A stretch of DNA of 64,000 nucleotides, taken from NCBI GenBank assembly GCA_963678705.1, contig OY783206.1, positions 22,889,807-22,953,806 on the forward strand, in the 5' to 3' direction. How positions within the stretch are numbered: position 1 is the first letter of the stretch; each line of letters begins with the position of its first letter. Positions 11,131-22,876 of the stretch are shown here, in pieces. A program made the translations under genes and the position numbers. Under the pieces are notes generated by a model. It saw only the letters and a list, made by a program, of their open reading frames with translations. It ran no database searches and was not told where the DNA came from. This stretch comes from Panorpa germanica. Taxonomy: Eukaryota; Arthropoda; Insecta; Mecoptera; Panorpidae.

Positions 11131-11672
11131 ATTAACAGACGTTGATTTTGCACGGTTTGAATCCTTGATAAACGAACAAGTTTACTATATTAATAACAAC
11201 ACAAAGGAATTATTTATTTTTCTTTTATTACCTGATTAGCGTTAGATTGATATGTTAATATATGTAAAAATAGGAGTACCTGGCTCTCACGATTGTATAT
11301 CTATAGAAACATATGTATACATATATTTATATATGTTAGACATAACCGCTAGGTACACAATAATTGCGTGTTTTTATCATGACTGTACCAAATGTTAATG
11401 TAAAATGTAATTGTTACCTTGAAAATGTTTTCATAAGTCGAAAAATATTTATAGCCAACTGTTTTACACTCAACAGCAAAAGTAACGTTAGAAAATAAAT
11501 ATTAGAATACACTTTTGCAATGTTTTGTACAATAAATCGTAGATTGTAGTTTCTTTTTTGAGGTTAGGATTAGAAAACACTTCAAATTTAGTTATTAAAA
11601 GGCTCTAAGTTAAACAGTATGAACGGGGTTCTTTTTAACACGTTGTGAAATATATTTTTTTGTCTGTAAACT
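11131..11672. other. No feature recognised
   Basis: AT-rich, no supported feature. Confidence 0.5.
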
Positions 11673-12978
11673 TGTCACATTCGTGTTTTAATTTGAGGTT
11701 AGTCAATTTAGTTGGTGCGCATGCGTCGTTAGTAATATAAATTTTGACAGTTCGACAGTTGGACAAAATTGAATGTGGAATAATTGAAATTGCTGTTTTT
11801 AATAAAAATTAGTAATAGAAATTATTTTTACTTCTTTATTTTTAACAAACTGACATTGAACTTCTTTTAAAAATAAACCGTACTGCATTTTGACAGATTG
11901 TCACTTTTGGAGGTTATAATATAATATAGTATTTTTATATAGAAGCATTGGACCTTGTAAGGTTCTAAAAAACAAAAAAAACGTCAATTAAAGTATAAAT
12001 TGAAAATGGTGCAAAAAGAATGACTACGCATATCCCCAATTAAAACAGCGAGTGAGAATAATACTTAAGTATTAAATAAAATAAAAATGAAAGAAATTGT
12101 CTAAAAATATGTACGGAAAATAAAATGATGATTTTGATAACTCTGTGACCCCTTGAATCAAATGTTATCAAAACTTGACTCTATTAATTTGATTAATAGT
12201 CTGTTGAATATTTTCGAGGCTGTATTTAGCCATTAACTAAATTATCAAAAGTCATAAAAATATAAATCCGAACATTGGCCTTCGAGTTAATCAGAGTGAC
12301 CTATAAAAAAATAATAAACAGAATAAATACTCGTACAAGATATAATTAACAAAACGCACTGCTTCAAATGGGACACAATATAAACAGAGTTTTTGCATAT
12401 TTCTGGAGTGATCGATCCATGGTTGTATTTTCCGTACATATTTTTAGACAAATTCTTTAATTTTTTTTTTTTTTTTTAATACTCACTCAGTGTTTTAGTT
12501 TTGTATTTAATTTAAATTGTATAACATATGGTAATATGCGCACCCCTATACAATTTTTAATTTAGAAATTAATGTATGTTTTCTTTGTTCTTTTTACGAC
12601 CTTACAAGGTCCAATATTTTTAAATTAAGAAAAACTATATTATATTATAACCTCCAAAATGTGACAATCTGCCCAAATGCAGTACGATTTTTTTTAAAAG
12701 AAGTTCAATCAATTCAGTTTGTCAAAATTAAAAAAATTAAAGACAATTCCTTTTATTAATTGTTATTAAAAACAGTAATTTTAATTATTCCACATCCCAT
12801 TTTGTCCAACTATTGAACTGTCAAAATTTATATTACTAACGACGCATGCCCACCAACTAAATTAAGTAAACTCAAATTAAAACACAAATGTAACAAAGAA
12901 TGTCTATTGAAATCTAGATTAAAATATTAAATAAAAACGTAAATTAAATATCAAAACAGTGAGTGGGAATGAGGATTA
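11673..12978. mobile_element. Two family 2 elements head to head forming a 1.2-kb hairpin
   Basis: The arm 11673-12122 is the inverted counterpart of 12426-12896, with a 303-bp unmatched loop (12123-12425). The right copy runs from CTCACTCAGTGTTTTAG (12480) to GTGAGTGGGAATGAGG (ends near 12974); the left copy is reversed and ends AGCGAGTGAGAAT near 12060. The arms also include TATTTTCCGTACATATTTTT on both sides of the loop, outside the family 2 ends, so a longer unit was inverted. No protein is encoded. Confidence 0.75.
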
Positions 12979-14230
12979 AAAAAAATTAGTTGAAATAAAT
13001 TCTTTAGACGTCTTCTTTGTATCAAAGTGCATGTGCATGTGCATGTGCATGTACGATTATATGATTCAATGAATTAAAGAATTACGAACTTATTTCCGTG
13101 CTACTCTTTGTCGGAGTATTAGTCTAAAAAAAAGACTGCATTGTAAGATATTTACAAATAATCTATTTCTTAATTCTGTGGAGCTTTATTTGGTCTTGTG
13201 TGTTTGTGCAGGGAAACGTGGTTAAAGAACCCTACTTTGCTGTGGTGATGTTTTAGATAAGAAGAAATATGTATCTGTCAGGTTTGTGTAGCACGCGTAG
13301 CATTGTGTGTTTCGGTTGGCCATTGTGTGTGTATTGTCCAAGATATTTTATTAGTGGATTGTCGGGTCTTGCAACGAATACGCCATTACATATCAGAATA
13401 TTTTTGACGAGTAGCACCATCTACATTTTAAAGTTATAAATGCTTCAGACTACACCCTCCCCTCTCCCCTTCATCGCCATCCACCTTCGTATACCTTGTA
13501 TATTATTTTTTGACGACATTGCGACTTATTTAAAATTTATAATCGAATATTAGATTTGAATCGTAAAAGTTTGTTTATTGATTTGTCCGCCAGGGTGAGT
13601 AGTTACCTTCATTCCACCCCCACCCCACCTAGAGGCAAAGACAGGGGTAGTGGGAGTGTGGGAGTCACCAACTATTAACAATTGTACAAATGTCATGTGT
13701 AAATAATTGAGCGTATAAAGTCATCATCGTCGTTGAACAGCTGGCCGCGGTTTTGTGACGCCGTGCATTATTCAGTAGCCTAATAACTGAATCAGAAGAT
13801 TAGGGAGGGGGAAATAAGTATACGGACAAATATAGGGGTAGAAAAGTATCGCTGTAAAAAATATCTACATCACAACCAGGAACTTACGTTAGAACGAAAT
13901 AATAATTTAAACGTGTATTTTGCGAAGGCAGCAATTTTGTGGTTCATAATGTTAAAGAGTCAGCCTCGGGTTTAAATTTAATTTTTCGGAGTAGCAGTAC
14001 AGTTCGTTCATTACACCATTTTATTTTTGCTTATAAATTTTTAGTTATAAAAGTTATAACAAAAAGTTCTAGATTTTTATTGGTTACAAAAAAGCTCTTC
14101 ATAAAATTATTGTAAAGAAAATTATCCTGTCCTATGTTCTATTAGAGTAAGATTATAGAGCTCCTTGCCACCTGTAAAAGTACCCCGCTTTCAAGCTATT
14201 AAGTGGTCATACGATCCTAATTTCATATTA
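12979..14230. other. No gene recognised; short hexamer repeat and C-rich patches
   Basis: TGCATG repeats about four times near 13026-13052. C-rich patches lie near 13449-13475 and 13605-13635. No exon or repeat family is recognised. Confidence 0.5.
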
Positions 14231-14234
14231 CACA

Positions 14235-14660
14235 CAGGGGCGGATGTACGTTAAGTGCACTCGTACGCTGCACTACCAAATATTTATAACTTGAAAACAA
14301 AGAATCACAAAATAACATGTAATACACCAATTACATACTGAATTTGTACTAAGAAAGTTGAAAGAAATCAACTTAATCTCTATGCCGAATTAATTGAAAT
14401 TTATTTTCGCTCGAAGAAGTATTTCCCGTGTGCTCTCCACAACGCACGTAGCTGCTCAATACACACGCCTAGCGCGTGAGACAGAAGATACTCAGTGAAA
14501 AATATATAAAGAATCTGGTGTTGATACGTGCACTTTACGAGACAGAAGATTACCGGGGCTTGCTGAAATAACATGGGAAGCGTCAGTTATTTTATGATTA
14601 TTTTTGTTTACATTATTAGGGATAGTATTTGACTTTTTATACTTTACCTAAAAACTTAGA
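14235..14660 (+). mobile_element. Family 10 hAT-like repeat, copy 1 (right end not found)
   Basis: It starts CAGGGGCGGATGTACG, the CAGNGGCG pattern common to hAT termini. The body matches 15848-16175 (TTCCGTGTGCTCTCCACAACGC, GCGTGAGACAGAAGATACTC, TATTTGACTTTTTA). It has no coding capacity. Confidence 0.5.
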
Positions 14661-15655
14661 GCAAACTAAATGCACTTTCTGTGCTAAGCATTGAAAGAAA
14701 ATTCATTTAGTCATTGCCGGATTTCAATAAAAAAGTCATCGACCAATTCGCCGCGGATAAAAGTCGTCTGATTGATTTAATATATAAAAAATAAAATTAT
14801 TAATAAGATAAAATCGTTTTACTGCAACTTTAAGTCATAATTATCTATAAACTAGTCGCTATTGACTACACTATTTATTCTCAAAATTTCATCGTTGCAA
14901 TAACGACATAGGTCTGCGGGCTCTGCGATCTAGGACTATATGTTTTTGTACATGCTCTGTCAGTTATTTGAACGATTCTTCTTCTCCCCACTTAATAAAC
15001 CTACAATTTCGCCATAAAGCAAATCTCCATGATGGTGGACTCTCGTTCCATAACATCGATCCTTCTTTTGGACGTGGCCGGCCTTTCAATTTTAATCTAA
15101 CGTTCATTATTTTTAATACTAAACATGTTTAGAATTTTATTGTACATATAAATAAACGTTGGTAACACACTTTCTAATATTGAAATATTTTTCAAATTAA
15201 AATCAACAAAAATCGGAATAATTTGTGATGTTAGGAGAATAGCCAGCTCCAAACGGTGAACACGACTTCGGGCTTTACAGAGGAGCACCGCTGGACGGTC
15301 CCTACATGGTGCACCGGGCTCCGGGCACGGTGCATAAGTGAACTGCATCTACGATCAGGGATGTATTCGAGTCTGCACAAATATTGGCGCCAAAACTGTA
15401 TTAAGCTGACGTCTTTTACATCTCATCAAATTGAAAATATTTGATCAATCATGTTAAGGATGGTTCCATGGCGCAGTCGGGAAGCATTGTTCTATGTAAA
15501 CCAACACGTGTACTATAAAGAAATAGTTCCCTTTAGCCTTGTCCCACATGCGCAGAAATAAAATAAATTGTCATAGTCCTAGTGCGTCGTTTTTCGATTG
15601 TACAACGTTACATTCTTATACTAAGGGCAAGGCACGACTTGATCCATTTCACATT
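14661..15655. other. No gene recognised; one G+C-rich patch
   Basis: 15250-15350 is G+C-rich and open in several frames on both strands, so no frame can be preferred. TGGCGCAGTCGGGAAGC at 15469-15486 resembles a tRNA 5' half but has no matching T-arm nearby. Confidence 0.4.
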
Positions 15656-15659
15656 CGTA

Positions 15660-15847
15660 AAACTATGTACATATAAAGCTTCATTTCCATTGTCCTTTAT
15701 TTCTCTTCACTTATTTCTATCTTCTATCTCATCCATTTTATTCCCTCCTTCTTTTTTGTTAAATGTTGATACAAGTCTACTTCATTTGTCAACTTCTTCC
15801 GACACTTACTTTTCATGTGGTCTAATTTTTCTACTTCCTTGCCACTA
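15660..15847 (+). repeat. Pyrimidine-rich tract
   Basis: Dominated by C and T (CCTTTATTTCTCTTCAC, CTATCTTCTATCTC). The open frame across it is a composition effect. Similar tracts lie at 30860-31150 and 39460-39765. Confidence 0.55.
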
Positions 15848-16406
15848 AGGGTGGCTGTACTTTAAGTGCACTTAAGAAGTTGCAAGGATTCTCTCTGCCG
15901 AATTTATGAAAACATATTTCCGCTCGAAGAAAAATTTCCCGTGCGCTTTCCACAGCGCACGTAGGGGCTCTATATAACTACTATGGGATGGGATAATATG
16001 GGATACATCGCCTATCGCGTGAGACAGAAGATACTCAGTGCAAACTTTATGAATAATCAGGCGTTGACCATGCACCGCACGAATGCGTTGTTTGCTGAAA
16101 TGACATGATCAGTTACTGTAAGAATATTTTTGTTTATATAATTTGGGATGGTATTTGACTTTTTACACTTTAGTCGTTTTGTGAATCGTAGCTGTGACTG
16201 TGACTGTTAATAAGCGTAAAAATGAATATTAAATTAAATATTGATTATATTAAAAATAATAATAAAACTTTTCATAAGAAAGTGGACTTAAAATCAGCTA
16301 GACCGCCATTTTTTAATTTAAAACAAGAGATACTCTATAAGTTAGTAAAGTAGTTCTCTATAAGCCAGTAAAGTCCACTACCAGTTCACGTAGCTAGTAT
16401 ACGCCA
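15848..16406 (+). mobile_element. Family 10 hAT-like non-autonomous element, copy 2
   Basis: The left end GGGTGGCTGTACTTTAAGTG pairs with a right end whose complement reads CAGTGGCGTATACTAGC. Flanking octamers CTTGCCAC and GTTCCCAC agree at six of eight positions, compatible with an old 8-bp hAT duplication. The body is shared with 14235-14660. There is no transposase. Confidence 0.45.
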
Positions 16407-16544
16407 CTGGTTCCCACACATCCTGCGTAGTTTCTCTTCCTCTACATTCCAATACCCATCTCCTCTTCCTTCATTTTCTAGTCTAAACCTCGTGATCATT
16501 TTCCTTTCTTTACCTCCCTGTTTTTCTAGGTATCAAGTCTTGCT

Positions 16545-16850
16545 TTCAACATTTATAAAAAAACGAATACCGCTTGTTGTAATTTTCTTTACAAGACAAT
16601 ATTTGTCATATTCTCAATTAAGGATTCTCAGTTTTTCAACAGAATAGAAAGAAAATTACCATTGTTACATCACAAAACATCCGTTGGTGTCGGTGTAGGG
16701 TTCGTATGCTAAAACTGCCAATTTTAACGTCGAAATCTAAAAATGTAGTACTGCAAGGAGTACTGAAACTTTTTCTACGTATTAACGACATTAATAAACA
16801 TATTTATGTAAATTCTCAAGATGATCGTAAGAAGAGGGACAAACAGAATA
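16545..16850 (-). repeat. Family 3 dispersed repeat, copy 1
   Basis: It carries the GTGTCGGTGTAGGGTTCG core, GAATACCGCTTG.TGTAATTT, and GAAACTTTTTCTACGT. The same order occurs at 25310-25620, and inverted at 31350-31615, 46915-47015 and 57150-57425. No termini are resolved. Confidence 0.65.
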
Positions 16851-16920
16851 AGGTCTTAAGTCTATCATAGATACTAGTTTAATATTTTGTTGCCTATTTC
16901 AGCCTCCACACCTGACCTAG

Positions 16921-17203
16921 GCAAATTGTGTAAATAACAAATCCGCCGGCCGATCTTGCTATCCTTGGTCGAGCTGCGGACTCGGTGTCGATGCCGGTGC
17001 CGGTGCCTGTCCCGTCCAGGTTGCGAAATATTTTTCTGGAGTTGCATTATTATATTTAGCATTGGAACAGAAACATTTGAATGCCAATAATGCCAATCGC
17101 CAAGCATTAGATTTATCTGTCCAATTATACGACCGTATGAAGTATCTCTTCTTGCGCAAATACCAAACGGATTGCAACAAAAATACTCTGCGTATGGAAT
17201 GAC
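16921..17203 (+). CDS. Unconfirmed coding exon candidate, no start codon
   Basis: After a stop at 16918 the frame is open for about 93 codons to TGA at 17201-17203. It has no early ATG, so it would have to be an exon. A pyrimidine-rich acceptor-like TGTCCCGTCCAG lies near 17020, after which the peptide runs VAKYFSGVALLYLALEQKHL, continuing with QALDLSVQLYDRMKYLF. GTATGG at about 17191 could be a donor. The helix-like pattern faintly recalls the C-terminal domain of AF4/FMR2 (lilliputian) proteins, but I do not trust this. Two minus-strand frames are also open over the same DNA (111 and 73 codons), one with a His-Arg repeat. The G+C-rich 5' part (16940-17020) differs from the AT-rich surroundings. 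Confidence 0.28.
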
Positions 17204-17204
17204 A

Positions 17205-17572
17205 TACACCTAGCTACAAATGTAATGTACGCATCAGTTCTTCCAATTTGGGTGACAGGGTAGTGGCCATGCCTTTATTTTTATCTAATTAGTTAATTAA
17301 TATTTGATTTTTGATAATTATTGCAAAATATGGTGTTATATTTACTAAAACTAAATGACGCAATGTTTATTTTTTAATATATATCAGCTATTTGGCCATC
17401 AATGGATAGTTGTTCGTCACAAAAACGTATTCTGTTTAATATTCTATTCCAGGTGTTTCAAACCGTGTACCATAAAATAACTATAAAAGATTACAAGGTG
17501 CTCCTGGTAGAAAATTGTCTTGCAATGTAAGGTTCACACTTACTCGCTTGTTACAAGCTAATTAAAAGGTAG
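17205..17572. other. No feature recognised
   Basis: AT-rich, nothing supported. Confidence 0.5.
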
Positions 17573-17574
17573 CT

Positions 17575-18320
17575 GACAGACTATTAGAGAATATGCAAAC
17601 GAAGAACGACGGAGCAAATGGGAGTAAAAAGCTGCTTAGAGGAGAGAGGAGCAAGCGAACCACAAGGAGAACGATGATAATGGAAGAGAGCAAGGGGGAG
17701 ACAACGAGTGGAACATACAGGAAACACTGAAGGATATAAAAGACCAAACAGCGAACGAAAAATACAAAAAAAACCTGATAATATGAAAGAGCTTCATGGC
17801 CGTAATACGAGAAATGATGAATGGAGGAGGAGATGGATAAAAATGCAGGAAAGGAATGCGGAGAGCTATTGAAGAAAGCAATACGCAAGGGAGAGTTCTA
17901 TTGAAGAAAACAAGCGAATATGACATGAAGGAAGGCAACAAAAGAGGAGTGAAAGAGATGAATATTGGAATAGCAAAACAAGCAGAAATATATGGACTAA
18001 AAGATGTAGACAAAGTAAAAAGTACAAAGAAGATTGTGCAGTTATTAAAGGGATGCAGTGAAGGGAAACGGTGGGTGGTAGTGATAAAGAGAAGAAGCTG
18101 GGAAAGAGAAGGAAGAGCAGAGTAGAAACAGGAGGGTGAGAAGCACTAGAGGTTTCAATTTAACTGTTTTGTTAGTATTTTTCTTTTTTCTTTTGGAAGG
18201 AGTGAGAATAAGATAGAATAAGGATACAATGATATGTAATGGCAAAAACACTAAAATAAAAGTAAGTATATATGCCAACTAGAAGACGACAGAAGAGAGT
18301 TAGAGAAGAACCAAAGAATG
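17575..18320 (+). repeat. Purine-rich tract, possibly an eroded coding remnant
   Basis: The plus strand is strongly A+G-biased for about 700 bp. Open frames occur on both strands (for example 17856-18122 plus, 17640-18013 minus), as expected from the bias. The plus-strand 89-codon peptide is Lys/Glu-rich and unlike any family I know. The strand bias is like that of some LINE ORF1 regions, but that is only a guess. Confidence 0.4.
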
Positions 18321-19376
18321 TAAAAGAATACTCCAGTTTGTCTAGATTTTTCACGACTTCGTGTAAATTCATATTACTGTGAAATTATTGGATTAACGCC
18401 GTCCATCGCGAGTGGTACACTCGGACATATCGCCAAATGGACGTTAAATATACGCTAGAACCCAAGAAAACTAAATAGTAACATGGAATTAGTACACAAA
18501 ATGCACGACAAAGTTTGTTATAAAAGTATTAAATAAAAAAAAGGTTAAAAACCTCTGCTCCAGTCTAAAAACTTGATTTGATCTTTAGCCAATATAATTA
18601 TTCTAATATATCTTGATCCCCTCTCACTCCCCACTCCCCTTTTTGGTGTCAGATCGTATCTATAAATATTATAATGGCATTTGAGTGATCATGAAATGTT
18701 GGGTTTTTGCTTGAATTTTAGATTGTAAGGTTGTTCTATGATATTTCATCCAACCTGTTGACCACTACAGTTGGCCACTTTAATTTGTTGACCAGTTTAC
18801 TTGTTGATCACATTGTGATGATTTTTTTGTGACAAGAAAATGTAGAATGTTGATTGTGTTTAGAAGCAAGGTTATTTAAAATAATGTTCTTTGTGTAAAA
18901 ATGTACCTAACATGGTATATGATGGTAAGCGTTCACAGGCCCGCATTGCGCGTATCAAACGCAAACGTGGAAGAGTAAGGAAGCAGAAGGATTGGTCTAA
19001 CCTCCACTTTCTCAACTATGTTGTATCTAGCTAAAATTAATTCCCGATATACGTCAAGAGCACTATATATCTAAAACGCAAATATTTTTCATATTATATC
19101 CATCTAAAGTCATTTAAAAATAATTTGATGTTCTCCTCAATGCGGGTATCACAACCATTAATTGTGTTTAATAGTTGCCACAACTGGTTCATAGAGGCGC
19201 TGTTGTTGTAATCTGTTAAACGTTCGAAGAACTAGCAACAGAGGCGCACCATGTTCCAGAGACTTCAGTTACCGGGTTACATAATATAAATTGAAAATAA
19301 AGATTTTCCAAGTTTATGTTTATATGTTTCGTAATGAATTTTGTACGGAGGTTCGGAAACGGCTATTCCGGACACA
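18321..19376. other. No feature recognised
   Basis: No exon, RNA gene or repeat family is supported. Confidence 0.45.
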
Positions 19377-19518
19377 TTTTGCTAACGTCGGTGAAGTACG
19401 CAGCCGATTCGATATGTAATTTAAAGTTCGATTTAACACCGAATTAATTTTGATTTACCCCACTACTCCGAATCGACTGCTATCGAATCGGCTGCGTACT
19501 TCACCGACGTTTTTGCTA
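19377..19518. mobile_element. 126-bp non-autonomous element with perfect 30-bp ends and 8-bp target duplication
   Basis: The element 19385-19510 begins ACGTCGGTGAAGTACGCAGC; its last 30 bp (19481-19510) are the exact inverted counterpart of its first 30. TTTTGCTA flanks it on both sides (19377-19384 and 19511-19518). An 8-bp duplication fits hAT-like elements (P and Merlin are alternatives). A lone end of the same family sits at 21896-21924. Perfect ends and duplication suggest recent activity. Confidence 0.9.
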
Positions 19519-20140
19519 TATAAGTTTTAATACGCAACAGATAGAAAGTTGAAATTTTGCATAAGTATTTCGCTATTGAATGTGAACATATTTCGAAAAT
19601 TAAAAGTTGTTGAGATAATAATGAGGCCTGGTATTGAACATTGAAGAAAGTTTACATTTTGGTATCTAAATAATAGAAAGATATTAAAATGTCAAAATTA
19701 TTATTTTAGAGCGCACTGATGGTTTTGGCCGAGGGTAAAAATAGTGCTAGAAAGTTGAAATTTTGTATACAGACTGATTTTCAAATCGAATAAAGAATTT
19801 CAATATTTTGAAGAAGGGTTAGTTAAACAACATCATTTATTTTCCTGTTCGATTGATTAAACAGATAATTCAAAGAGCTCAGTGTCTCAAAGGAGTCTAA
19901 TCCGATACTGGCTAACAATAAATATATAGGTTGTATTTCAAATGTCAAAAGAAATCCTATTTTAATCAAGAAAACGTAAGTAGTGGAGAGGGAGAAGGTT
20001 CAGATAGTTAGAAAATAGTGAAACAAATGATAAGGGTCCAAAACATGAAGTTCTACATCATAGATCGTTGTCTACACATGTCCAGTGCCAACATGCTTAT
20101 ACATGTATAACAAAACACCAGCATGTTGGTCACTAATAAT
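19519..20140. other. No feature recognised
   Basis: AT-rich; nothing supported. Confidence 0.5.
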
Positions 20141-20773
20141 TTGTGTCCTCATTTTTTAGTGGTCGATTTTTCAATTTTTGATTGAAATTGATATTAATAA
20201 ATGTGTATTGGCGTGTTTATTTTATTAAATATCTAAATGTTGACGGAGATATAGCAATTAAAAGTTTGAATTGTAGTTTCAGCGCTAAAAATGGTCGGCC
20301 ATATTTTTATGACGTGAAATGCATTTTAACGTCAGTTATTTGTTGAGTAGGTCAGTGCTGTGGTAATGTGTTGTAGCTGTTCGTAGTCAAATAATCAAGT
20401 CAAATCAAAGAATAATAAGTTTTTATTTTATTTAACCCTGCTTAGGCAGACATAATATTTAAATTTTATTATTTTCTTTGAAATAGCTGTAAATAATATT
20501 TGATATTTTGATATATATAAATACATATAGCACAGATTTATGAGCTGTAAGGTTGGTAACCTTACACAAGGATTGTGATGTCACATGCACTTGGAGTGTG
20601 TACAACCTTGAATCCCTTTAATAATTAAAGAGACAAAATAACTTTTTTAATTGTTAATATCTTCTAACATATAAGGAGTTATTAAAAGATAATTGAACAT
20701 TTGAGGTTCTAGTAACCCACTTTATCAATATATAGTACACTTTTGTAGAAATTAAGACATAGGACACAAGCCC
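20141..20773 (+). mobile_element. Family 1L non-autonomous element, copy D
   Basis: Starts TTGTGTCCTCATTTTTTAG with the first four bases of the terminal repeat missing, and ends AGGACACAAGCCC followed by AT. It is full length otherwise and very similar to copies C and I. Confidence 0.85.
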
Positions 20774-21458
20774 ATTTAGTTCAACTCTTGACGTGGTGTG
20801 AAGCGTATCTCAAGTTTTTATTATTCTGTAGTAGTTGAATGTAAATTTAATAATAATGTCATTTGGTGACAATAAGAAGTTTCGCAGCGAATGTATGAGT
20901 CTGTATAGGGAACAGAATGCACGCCGCGTTGAGACGAAAAGCCAAATGAAATTAATTATTTCGCTGAACAAAAATACGCTAAAGCTAAAATAAAATCACT
21001 GATTTAATAATAGCAATAAGTTAGTATTGGTTTATTCAAAATGATTTTAAGTAATTCCTTATTAACCGCGTCCTCCTAAACAAGTCTTCAGTTTAGTTGA
21101 CTTCTAAATTACGACGCCAAGATGCTTGACTTTGCGCATTGTGCAACTCAGCCTCTTAGTTTGCTATTACAAGAGCAGCTGTACCCTGCATCTATGCATC
21201 TATGCATCCTGTACGCCCTGGACATCCTCTATCGATCAAAACCTAAAACAAAAACAAACTAAACCACGTCCAATTATATGTTGAGATTGATACCTGAAGA
21301 AACTGGGTGCTTCAAGATACGAAGGGCACCATACGTTTTCGTACAATACTGAATGCGTCAAAATGACTGATGGCGACTATTTTGTTTCCCAGCCTCAATT
21401 TTGAAACTATTAATTTAAACGGTTATAATGTCTTTATCAATTTTTTAAATGTCTGATA
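20774..21458. other. No gene recognised
   Basis: Slightly G+C-richer patches at 20880-20950 and 21080-21240 contain no convincing exon. CATCTATG is repeated in tandem near 21190. Confidence 0.45.
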
Positions 21459-21459
21459 A

Positions 21460-21612
21460 ATATTGAATTGCACCGCTGTAACGTAGAGCACTTCATTAAA
21501 ATATAGTAATGACTCGAAACAACTAATAACAATCAAAAGCGACCCCATTCGTTTACAATTTTGCCCATATCTCTTAAATCCATAATAGCTTATAAAAAAG
21601 TCATACATATTT
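21460..21612 (+). repeat. Two-copy dispersed repeat (partner 53905-54015)
   Basis: Shared blocks are CACCGCTGTAA.GTAGAGCAC and TACAATTTTGCCCATATCTC, followed by TTAAA.CCATAATAG. The partner overlaps an open frame at 53589-53987, which argues against that frame being a gene. Confidence 0.55.
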
Positions 21613-21649
21613 AAGATAATTAGGCTACAAATTCACTTTTCTTAAGAAT

Positions 21650-21891
21650 GGGCCTGTGTCCTATGTGTTAATTTCTATAAAAGTGTACTACATGTTGATA
21701 AAGTGTGTTACTAGTACCTCAAATGTTCAATTCTTCTTTAATAACTCCTTATATTTTATCTATAAAAAAAATAACTGACCTACCCTTAATAGTACAGACA
21801 TGTTTCGTCATAAATATGGCCGACATCTGGAGCGCTTAAACTACAATTCGAATTTTTATCAACATTCAGATATTTAATAAAATAAAAAGGT
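21650..21891 (-). mobile_element. Family 1S element fragment
   Basis: The left end GGGCCTGTGTCCTATG follows AT. The middle (about 200 bp with the CRTAAAAGAG block) is deleted, and the far end stops at AAATAAAAAGGTC, abutting a lone end of the 126-bp element. Confidence 0.7.
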
Positions 21892-21895
21892 CAAA

Positions 21896-21924
21896 TGTCG
21901 GTGAAGTACGCAGCCGATTCGATA
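21896..21924 (+). mobile_element. Solitary end of the 126-bp element family
   Basis: TGTCGGTGAAGTACGCAGCC continues through GATTCGATA, matching the first 30 bp of the element at 19385. The other end is not found nearby. Confidence 0.7.
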
Positions 21925-22377
21925 CCAGTAGAGTCGGACTAGTGGAACATTTCGGAAGCTAATCGGAACATTTAAGCAAATATTTAAGTGATAATAGACT
22001 GTAGAAGTATTAAGTAACTTAAATATTATTATATAATATATATATTCACCAATTAGTGTTTTATATTGCTGTTTTAATATAGAAAAATAAAACGCAAACG
22101 AACATCTAAAACCTCATTATTTAATGAAATTATTTATTTATAAATAGGTTATAAAAATTGCAATTTTTGAAGAAAATAAGAATAAGTTACGGCTGAAATT
22201 TTGTAATTACCTAAGAGACATATTAGTTAAGGAACTTGTATTGAGAACATTCTCCTTTGACAATTTTTACCATAAATGAACCCAATTTCGTCTCTCTTAT
22301 TGAAAATGACAATAATCTTGAAGAAATCGGAATTAAAAGTAAAGAAAAGGAGGTACATTTTTGAGAACATATACAAG
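21925..22377. other. No feature recognised
   Basis: AT-rich; nothing supported. Confidence 0.5.
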
Positions 22378-22445
22378 AAATAAAGAAATTAAAACTCGAG
22401 CGGTTAAATACAAAGACCGAGTTGTGAACCATCCAAATGGAACTA
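22378..22445 (+). pseudogene. Second Jockey-like LINE fragment
   Basis: About 56 bp match 6360-6416 with three differences (AAGAAATTAAAACTCGA then CCGAGTT.TGAACCATCCAA). The readable peptide is EIKTRAVKYKDRVVNHPN. It is a tiny piece of the same LINE subfamily. Confidence 0.6.
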
Positions 22446-22666
22446 ATGGAAGACAGGATTACTTTCAGCAGGACTGAAGAGGACTTCATTAAATGAAATA
22501 ATAAATACATAGGGTTGTGTCATTGGACACATTTAATTGTAAACATATTTTTATATGACAGATCTCCCAGAACACCCTGTACTAGAACTACAAGCCTATG
22601 TTATTTGTGGATAATATTTTAAATTGAAGCAGCACTCACAAAGAACAGAACAGGTCGAAGACTTAC

Positions 22667-22876
22667 CTGCGGCCTGCGGGCCCTTGAACGAATATATTAA
22701 AAATGCGTTGAAATTGCGTATAGAGTCCAGTCCGTCAATAACCGGCGACGCATATCCTAACCAAGAAGAAGAGAACATCGTGTAAGTACAAAACATAGCT
22801 GATGGAAATAATTGGGGAGTAGAAATTACCGGCGAATTACTAGAGCATAAGATAGCAATGAGAACGCAATACAGAA
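22667..22876 (-). CDS. Candidate internal exon of an unrecognised minus-strand gene
   Basis: On the minus strand an acceptor-like ACATTTATTTTAG is followed by a 210-bp open stretch that ends at CCGCAG and a consensus donor GTAAGT. The peptide starts LYCVLIAILCSSNSPVISTP, a hydrophobic segment, and ends NFNAFLIYSFKGPQAAG. Codons are more balanced than the AT-rich surroundings. Both boundaries are phase 1. The frame has no usable ATG, so it would be internal. The upstream exon candidate 27248-27356 ends in the same phase. No downstream exon is found, and no family is recognised. Confidence 0.38.

Noticed and set aside
15469..15486. tRNA-like TGGCGCAGTCGG string
   Set aside because: No T-arm or acceptor partner within tRNA distance; it could be chance.
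17562..18372. Many long open frames on both strands
   Set aside because: They come from strong purine/pyrimidine strand bias and contradict each other.
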